From assembly GCA_946479995.1 (NCBI GenBank), contig CAMLIU010000085.1:1-6851 (forward strand): a stretch of 6,851 nt of DNA. Direction: 5' to 3'. How positions within the stretch are numbered: position 1 is the stretch's first letter; the number at the start of each line of letters is the position of its first letter. The position numbers and the translations under genes were made by a program. Shown piece by piece: positions 1 to 4,101 of this stretch. A model generated the notes under the pieces. It was not told the origin of the DNA and did not search any database. It saw only the letters and a list, made by a program, of their open reading frames with translations. This DNA comes from an uncultured Gemmatimonadota bacterium. GTDB taxonomy: Bacteria; Gemmatimonadota; Gemmatimonadetes; Gemmatimonadales; Gemmatimonadaceae.

Positions 1-1436
1 ACGAGGCTGTTCTTGTCCACCGGCCCGCGGTCGAAGTACGCCACCTCGTACGGGTGGTTCGGGTCGGTGAAGTCGATCACGTCGAGGCCGCCCTGATACC
101 AGCCCTGCACCATGACGTCGCGTCCCGGGATGGGGATGAGCGAGCCGTTGTGCGCCACGCAGTTCTCCTGCGGCGTCTGCGCCGCCGGCATCTTGAAGTA
201 GGCGCGCTGCGTGAGGTGATCGTTCGTCAGGGTGAAGATCGCGTCGCCGCCCCACTGGATGGGATCGTCGGCGCGGCACTTGGGCTGCGTGCCACCGCCC
301 CACTCGTCGGTGAAGAGGAGCTTGCTGCCTTCGTTGTTGAAGGTGGCCGAGTGCCAGAAGGCGAAGTTGGTGTCGCCCACCGCCTGGAGGCGCTTCGGGT
401 TCACCGGATCCTTGATGTCGATCAGCAGGCCGTAGCCGCCGCACGCGCCGCCGGCGAGGCCGATGGCGGGATAGACGGTGATGTCATGGCACTGGTTCGG
501 GCCGGTGCGCGGACCCATGCCGGCCGGACGCTGGCGCGGCGGCGCATCGCTCGGCGCGGCGCCGTGTGCGCTGGCGGCTTCGAGGCCGTTGAAGATGCGC
601 GCGTAGTTCACGATCTGCGCCTGCTCCGGATGCGCGAGCGGCACCTTGATCACTTCCACGCGGAAGCGCGACGTGTTCGCCGAGTCGATGGGCGCATCCA
701 CGCAGCCGGCGAGCTCCTCGCCCGACCGCACGCCCGCCGAGCCGGACACGTACACGTAGACGATGCCCGGGTCGTTCGGGTCGGGGACGAGCGTGTGCGT
801 GTGCGAGCCGCGGCAGGTCTGGACGTCGATCACCTTGCGCGGGTTGTTGATGTCCGAGATGTCGTAGATGCGGACACCCACCATGCGGTCCTTGCTCACG
901 CGATCCTGGATGCCCTGCGTGCCGCAGTCGGTGCGGTTGCCCGTGCTCTCCGAGGAGAGGAAGAGCAGGTTGCCGTAGACCGAGGGGTCGCCCTGGCCGG
1001 TGGCGCAGACGACCGCCTTCTTCAGCGTGGGGCTCGCCGGATTGGAGATGTCCCAGATCTGGAAGCCGCTGAAGTTCCCCTGGACGACGAGGTTGCCGCG
1101 GAAGGCGAGGTCGGAGTTGGCGAAGGTCAGGCCGCGCGGGCCGCCCTCGCCGCTGAGCATGTCGGGCTTGCCCACGTGGCCGACGAGCTTGAGCCCGTAG
1201 ATGGCGGAGCCGGCGTCGGTGAACCCCGCCTTGAGCCCCACGCGCGGATCGGTCGTGGAGGGAGCGGTCGCCATCGGCGGCAGCGACACGGGCTGCACGC
1301 CGGCCGAGCTTTCCGAGGCGTTCATGGAGCCGCCGGTGGACGTGGCGCAGGCAGCGGCGAACGCGCCGATGGCGAGGGCGAGCGAGCTGGTCGCGTAGCG
1401 CGCGATCCGGCGACTCGTGGGACGTACTGATGTCAT
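1..1436 (-). CDS. LVIVD-repeat beta-propeller lipoprotein, 3' end beyond the window
   Basis: The frame is open from the ATG at 1436-1434 to the left edge: 478 complete codons and no stop. The N-terminus has basic residues, a hydrophobic stretch (about 17-29) and a lipobox ending AAAC with Cys30, so this is probably a lipoprotein anchored on the periplasmic face of a membrane. At least four repeats follow the pattern G-x-x-I-x-D-I-x-x-P-x-x-P (near residues 124-138, 187-202, 336-350 and 449-465), as in the LVIVD family, whose members are predicted beta-propellers. His residues follow or separate the repeats: HTH at 212-214, CHD at 316-318, WHS at 361-363 and AHN at 428-430. The visible mature part has eight further Cys (144, 171, 208, 245, 316, 332, 387, 426), suggesting disulfides or metal sites. 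Residues 286-315 are a Pro/Ala/Gly-rich linker. The start overlaps the stop of the DUF305 gene (ATGA), with GGAG 9 nt upstream, so translation is probably coupled. The biochemical function is unknown. The family call is fairly sure; the role is not. Confidence 0.85.
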   Translation of the reverse strand, partial: MTSVRPTSRRIARYATSSLALAIGAFAAACATSTGGSMNASESSAGVQPVSLPPMATAPSTTDPRVGLKAGFTDAGSAIYGLKLVGHVGKPDMLSGEGGPRGLTFANSDLAFRGNLVVQGNFSGFQIWDISNPASPTLKKAVVCATGQGDPSVYGNLLFLSSESTGNRTDCGTQGIQDRVSKDRMVGVRIYDISDINNPRKVIDVQTCRGSHTHTLVPDPNDPGIVYVYVSGSAGVRSGEELAGCVDAPIDSANTSRFRVEVIKVPLAHPEQAQIVNYARIFNGLEAASAHGAAPSDAPPRQRPAGMGPRTGPNQCHDITVYPAIGLAGGACGGYGLLIDIKDPVNPKRLQAVGDTNFAFWHSATFNNEGSKLLFTDEWGGGTQPKCRADDPIQWGGDAIFTLTNDHLTQRAYFKMPAAQTPQENCVAHNGSLIPIPGRDVMVQGWYQGGLDVIDFTDPNHPYEVAYFDRGPVDKNSL

Positions 1437-2149
1437 TGCTGCGATCTCCCCGTGATGGTGGTCAACATTCGCTGCATGCGCTCGATCTCCGCGCGCTGGT
1501 CGGCGTCCACGCCGGTGGCGTAGCCGAAGATTTCCGGCGTCTGTCCCGCGCCGGGTGTGTCGAACAGCTTCTGCACCATGACCAGCGCGCCCTCGTGGTG
1601 CCGGATCATGTCGGTGAGGAAGAGCCGGTCGAACTCGGTGCCGCGCGCGCTGTCGAGCTGGGCGAGCTGTGCGGCGGTGAGCATGCCGGGCATGAGCATC
1701 TCGTGGCTCATGTCCATCTTCATGGTGCTGTCCATCTTCGTCGTACTGTCCATCTTCATCGTGCTGTCCATGGCCATGTGCATCATGTGCATGGAGTGCG
1801 GGTCGTCCGGATCGGGCACCATCTCGCCGCGGTCGCGCAGCCAGGTCTGCATGAGGTCGATCTCGTCCTGCTGCGAGCGGATCACCTTGTCGCAGAAGAT
1901 GCGGAGCTGGGCGCTGGCGCCGTGGCTCGGGCACATCTTCGCCATGACGATGGCCTGGGCGTGGTGGCCGATCATCCCCTGCATGAACTCGACGTCCGCC
2001 GCCGTGTAGCCGACGCGGGCAGGTTTGGTGGAGGGAGCGGCCGTCTGCGTCGCGCGCGCGGGAGCGGGCTGCGCGGGCGGAGTCTGGGCAGCACAGCCGG
2101 CGAACAGGCTCGCGGCAGCAAGAACGGACAGTACCCGCGCATGTGTCAC
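1433..2149 (-). CDS. DUF305 lipoprotein with Met/His-rich insert, probable metal binding
   Basis: This 238-residue protein starts at a GTG that is well supported by the upstream GAGGTGA. A signal peptide ends in a lipobox (FAGC, Cys19), followed by a Pro/Ala/Thr-rich linker to about residue 46. The body carries the two DUF305 signatures: FMQGMIGHHAQAIVMA (55-70) and FLTDMIRHHEGALVM (177-191), each with a His-His pair inside a predicted helix. DUF305 proteins are ferritin-like helical bundles, and some, such as cyanobacterial CopM, bind copper or silver in the periplasm. Between the two signatures, residues 118-156 contain 14 Met and 4 His, including three copies of MDST(M/T)K; Cys73 and Cys86 lie after the first signature. 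Met-rich clusters of this kind bind Cu(I) or Ag(I) in other periplasmic proteins, so a metal-buffering or resistance role is a reasonable inference, not shown. The gene is first in a two-gene unit with the LVIVD lipoprotein gene. Family assignment is strong; metal identity is open. Confidence 0.93.
   Translation of the reverse strand: MTHARVLSVLAAASLFAGCAAQTPPAQPAPARATQTAAPSTKPARVGYTAADVEFMQGMIGHHAQAIVMAKMCPSHGASAQLRIFCDKVIRSQQDEIDLMQTWLRDRGEMVPDPDDPHSMHMMHMAMDSTMKMDSTTKMDSTMKMDMSHEMLMPGMLTAAQLAQLDSARGTEFDRLFLTDMIRHHEGALVMVQKLFDTPGAGQTPEIFGYATGVDADQRAEIERMQRMLTTITGRSQQ
1446..1451 (-). promoter_or_regulatory. Ribosome binding site of the LVIVD lipoprotein gene
   Basis: On the minus strand GGGGAG lies 9 nt before the ATG at 1436, inside the last codons of the DUF305 gene. 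It supports the chosen start, which also overlaps the upstream stop codon, so terminating ribosomes could restart here. Confidence 0.6.
1712..1765. repeat. Three tandem 18-bp repeats inside the DUF305 gene
   Basis: The units are 1712-1729, 1730-1747 and 1748-1765, each beginning GTCCATCTTC on the plus strand. Units 1 and 3 differ at one base, units 2 and 3 at two. A degenerate fourth unit starts at 1766 (GTCCATGGCC). Because 18 is a multiple of three, each unit encodes six residues, MDST(M/T)K, and gain or loss of a unit would keep the reading frame. The repeat lies in the Met/His-rich insert between the two His-His motifs. Confidence 0.9.
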
Positions 2150-2152
2150 GGG

Positions 2153-2159
2153 TCACCTC
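2153..2159 (-). promoter_or_regulatory. Shine-Dalgarno sequence fixing the GTG start of the DUF305 gene
   Basis: GAGGTGA on the minus strand is a close match to the anti-Shine-Dalgarno complement. Its GAGG core is 6 nt from the GTG at 2149-2147. This decides the start in favour of GTG and is the best ribosome binding site in the window. Confidence 0.75.
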
Positions 2160-2182
2160 TCGGGATCAGCTGGAGAAAGACG

Positions 2183-2201
2183 GCAGTCGTTGGCCGACTG
2201 C
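2183..2201. promoter_or_regulatory. Inverted repeat upstream of the DUF305 gene
   Basis: The arms GCAGTCG and CGACTGC are perfect 7-bp complements around a 5-nt loop, ending 33 nt before the DUF305 start codon. A second, shorter hairpin (2204-2217) is adjacent. It could be a protein-binding site or a leader-RNA hairpin. It has no T-run, so a classical terminator is unlikely. The symmetry is seen directly; the role is inferred. Confidence 0.4.
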
Positions 2202-2298
2202 GAGGCGGAGGACCGCCGTGCATGGCTTGTAAATGCTATTCGCCGGGAGTCCGGCCGGCTACGGTGACAGCGCTGAAGGCGGTGGGCGCACGCAGCGA

Positions 2299-2316
2299 CG
2301 GCATCGTGTGATGCCG
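2299..2316. promoter_or_regulatory. Perfect inverted repeat mid-way between the divergent genes
   Basis: CGGCATCGTGTGATGCCG has 7-bp arms around a 4-nt centre. It lies 20 bp before a weak promoter-like sequence facing the sigma gene, a position compatible with an operator or activator site for either unit. It lacks a following T-run. No known regulator motif was recognised. Confidence 0.35.
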
Positions 2317-2335
2317 AAGGCACAATCGTGGGCCC

Positions 2336-2364
2336 TTGCGCAATGGAAGGTAAGTCCACACAAT
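2336..2364 (+). promoter_or_regulatory. Weak candidate promoter for the sigma/FecR/SusC unit
   Basis: TTGCGC (2336-2341) and CACAAT (2359-2364) are 17 bp apart. They match the sigma-70 consensus at 3 of 6 and 4 of 6 positions. Initiation near 2371 would leave a leader of about 55 nt before the sigma-gene ATG. The match is poor, and an ECF-type promoter elsewhere in the region is equally possible. Confidence 0.2.
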
Positions 2365-2425
2365 CGCGACCGGGCCGCTCGGTCCGCGTCGTGTCTCCTT
2401 CCTCCACCGCGAGAGCTTCCCACCG

Positions 2426-2989
2426 ATGCCTCACGCGCCCATCCGTCGGCACGTCGCCGATACGATCCTCACCCCGCGCGAGGACGATTACGCGCGTCTG
2501 CTGCAGACGTACTGGGGCCCGCTCGTGAGATACGCGCGTGCCACTCTCGGCCACGATGACGGGGTTGAGGACGTCGTGCAGGAGGCGTTCGTGGCGCTGT
2601 GGCAGCAGCGGGAGCCGCTCGCGCCCGAACGGATCCCGCCCTTCCTGTATCGCGCGGTCCGGAATCGTGCCCTCAACGAGCGGCGATGGGGCCGTGTTCG
2701 CGAACTGTGGCGCGCGACCCAGTCATCCGACGCGCAAATGCCGGCTCCGGACGACGAGGAGGAGACGGAACGCCGCGTTCGTGAGGCCGTTGCAAGACTT
2801 CCGCGCCGACGCCGCGAGGTGTTCGAGCTGGCCAGGTACCACGACCTCACCCACCAGCAGATCGCCCTCACGCTCTCGATGGCGCCGCAGACGGTGGCGA
2901 ACCACATGAGCGCTGCGCTCCGCGATCTGCGCATCGCCCTGGCCGACCTCCTCGGCGACTCCTCGAGAGGCTTCCCGGGACCCGACTAG
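2426..2989 (+). CDS. ECF-family RNA polymerase sigma-70 factor (FecI-like)
   Basis: The 187-residue product has the two-domain layout of extracytoplasmic-function sigma factors. Region 2 spans about 22-90, with the core-binding/-10 recognition pattern DGVEDVVQEAFVALW at 45-59 and a region 2.4-like YRAVRNRALNERR at 75-87. An acidic linker (about 99-115) follows. Region 4 spans about 116-176, with LPRRRREVFELARYHDLTHQQIA and its helix-turn-helix continuation APQTVANHMSAALRDLR at 153-169 for -35 recognition. It should direct RNA polymerase to promoters of its surface-signalling regulon, probably including the downstream transporter. The ATG has only a GAGAG 10 nt upstream, but no in-frame ATG, GTG or TTG was found in the roughly 35 nt checked upstream, and region 2 begins soon after. 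Two consecutive TAG stops end the gene. The FecR gene follows after 31 nt, the usual sigma/anti-sigma order. The family is certain; the target promoters are unknown. Confidence 0.95.
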   Translation: MPHAPIRRHVADTILTPREDDYARLLQTYWGPLVRYARATLGHDDGVEDVVQEAFVALWQQREPLAPERIPPFLYRAVRNRALNERRWGRVRELWRATQSSDAQMPAPDDEEETERRVREAVARLPRRRREVFELARYHDLTHQQIALTLSMAPQTVANHMSAALRDLRIALADLLGDSSRGFPGPD

Positions 2990-3020
2990 TAGATCCGGGC
3001 GGCTCGCGTGTCTTTCCACC

Positions 3021-4046
3021 ATGACGCGCGACTTTACCGAGCATGACGCCCTGATCGTTCGCTCGCTGCAGGGGACCGCCACGCCTTCCGAGGCGCGCAT
3101 CCTCGCCGCCCTGCTCACGTCACCAGATTTCCGCCAGTACCACGACCAGGTCGCTCGACTCTGGGCGCTGACGGCGTCAGCGCGCGCGCGGCGCCTCGCG
3201 CCCCTGCCCGTGCCGTCGGACGTGGAGCGTCAACGGACGCTGCGGCGACTCACCGGCGAGTTCCCGGTCGTCCGCATTCGGCGCACACGCCGGTGGCTCG
3301 CGGCGGCCTCCATTGCCGTCATGCTCGTTGGCGGCGCGGCCCTGCTCGATCGCAGCGACAGGCTGCCGTTCCTCGAGACCTCGACGGCTACCGACTATCG
3401 CACGCGCGACACCGAGACGATGACGGTGACGCTGGATGATGGCAGCCTCGCGCATCTCGCGCCGCACAGCCACCTCCGTGTCGTCCGTTCGCGCCGTCGC
3501 CACGGGGTTCAGCTGGAAGGCCGCGCGTTCTTCGCCGTGCACCGTGCGTCCCGCGCTCCTCTGGTCGTGTTCACCACGCGTGGCAGAGTCGAGGCGAGTC
3601 GCGGACGATTCGACATCCAGACGACGAACGGCGAGACGCGCGTGCTCGTCGTGGACGGCGAAGTCACGATGGAAGCGTCGGGCGGACGCGTTCGCACAGC
3701 CGCCAGCCACACGGTGCGCGCGACGGCGTCATCCGTCACGGCGGACACCGTCGTCGACATGGCACCGCGACTGTCCTGGATGCGGGGCTATCTCGTCTTC
3801 CGCGACACTCCCCTCCGGACCGTGGCGCGCGAGATCGGACAGCTCTACGACGTGCGCGTCGACGTCGATTCGGCCATCGCTGACCGCACGGTGACAGCGT
3901 GGTTCTCCCAGCAGAGTCTCCGCGACGTGCTCGCCGTGGTCAGCCGGGCGACCTACACCTCGTACGATCTCAGGGACGGCGTGGCGCGTCTCGCGTCGCC
4001 GCCCCCGGGGGCAATGACCTGGCCGCGAACCGCGGCAGGGAGCTGA
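3021..4046 (+). CDS. FecR-family transmembrane anti-sigma regulator with C-terminal STN-like domain
   Basis: The product is 341 residues, normal for FecR proteins. Residues 1-90 would be the cytoplasmic sigma-binding part. One hydrophobic segment at 92-109 (WLAAASIAVMLVGGAALL), preceded by many Arg, fits a single inner-membrane helix with the C-terminus in the periplasm. Residues 125-218 match the FecR domain: a TVTLDDGSLAHLAPHSHLRV-type strand pattern, GRAFFAV near 167-173 and VDGEV at 211-215. Residues about 252-323 (GYLVFRDTPLRTVAREIGQLYDV onward) resemble the DUF4974/STN fold typical of the Bacteroidota-type FecR C-terminus. It probably holds or activates the sigma factor encoded just upstream and receives the signal from the receptor encoded 55 nt downstream. 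No Shine-Dalgarno sequence is evident before the ATG (CTTTCCACC precedes it); the start is chosen by position in the operon and by family length. Confidence 0.93.
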   Translation: MTRDFTEHDALIVRSLQGTATPSEARILAALLTSPDFRQYHDQVARLWALTASARARRLAPLPVPSDVERQRTLRRLTGEFPVVRIRRTRRWLAAASIAVMLVGGAALLDRSDRLPFLETSTATDYRTRDTETMTVTLDDGSLAHLAPHSHLRVVRSRRRHGVQLEGRAFFAVHRASRAPLVVFTTRGRVEASRGRFDIQTTNGETRVLVVDGEVTMEASGGRVRTAASHTVRATASSVTADTVVDMAPRLSWMRGYLVFRDTPLRTVAREIGQLYDVRVDVDSAIADRTVTAWFSQQSLRDVLAVVSRATYTSYDLRDGVARLASPPPGAMTWPRTAAGS

Positions 4047-4101
4047 TGACACTCATGCCAGCACCTTCGTGTCTGCACCAAGAACACATCAACCGCGGCG
4101 G

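Larger units (their letters stand above)
2150..2425. other. Divergent intergenic region between the DUF305 and sigma-factor genes
   Basis: These 276 bp separate the two divergent transcription units and must contain both promoters. No credible gene lies here; the open frames that cross it are continuations of shadow frames from the neighbouring genes. It holds two perfect 7-bp-arm inverted repeats (2183-2201 and 2299-2316), smaller hairpins at 2204-2217 (GGCGG/CCGCC) and 2368-2384 (GACCG/CGGTC), the palindrome TTGCGCAA at 2336-2343, and an AT-richer patch at 2226-2240. That patch could include a minus-strand -10-like TAGCAT (2238-2233), but no -35 match stands at the right distance, so no leftward promoter is called. 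Confidence 0.8.

Noticed and set aside
54..1430. Long plus-strand open frame of 458 codons
   Set aside because: It is antisense to the LVIVD gene. Its translation is rich in Arg, His, Val and Ala without a recognisable domain, as expected for the opposite strand of GC-rich coding DNA, whereas the minus-strand frame has a lipobox and LVIVD repeats.
2183..2217. Rho-independent terminator between the divergent genes
   Set aside because: The two adjacent hairpins lack a T-run on either strand, and a terminator is not expected between divergent starts.
1430..2311. Plus-strand open frame of 293 codons
   Set aside because: It is antisense to the DUF305 gene, whose two His-His signatures, lipobox and ribosome binding site show the real strand.
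2334..2351. CueR-like copper operator (GGAAGGT at 2345-2351, tempting near a probable copper protein)
   Set aside because: The right half-site matches, but the required left half is absent at the proper spacing (1 of 7 bases), and the element sits far from the DUF305 start and faces the sigma gene.
2153..2554. Minus-strand open frame of 133 codons directly upstream of DUF305
   Set aside because: Half of it is antisense to the conserved region 2 of the sigma factor, the rest is intergenic, and the product has no recognisable motif.
4047..4101. Small gene or regulatory element between fecR and the receptor gene
   Set aside because: The 55-bp gap has no supported reading frame, no hairpin of note and no promoter match.
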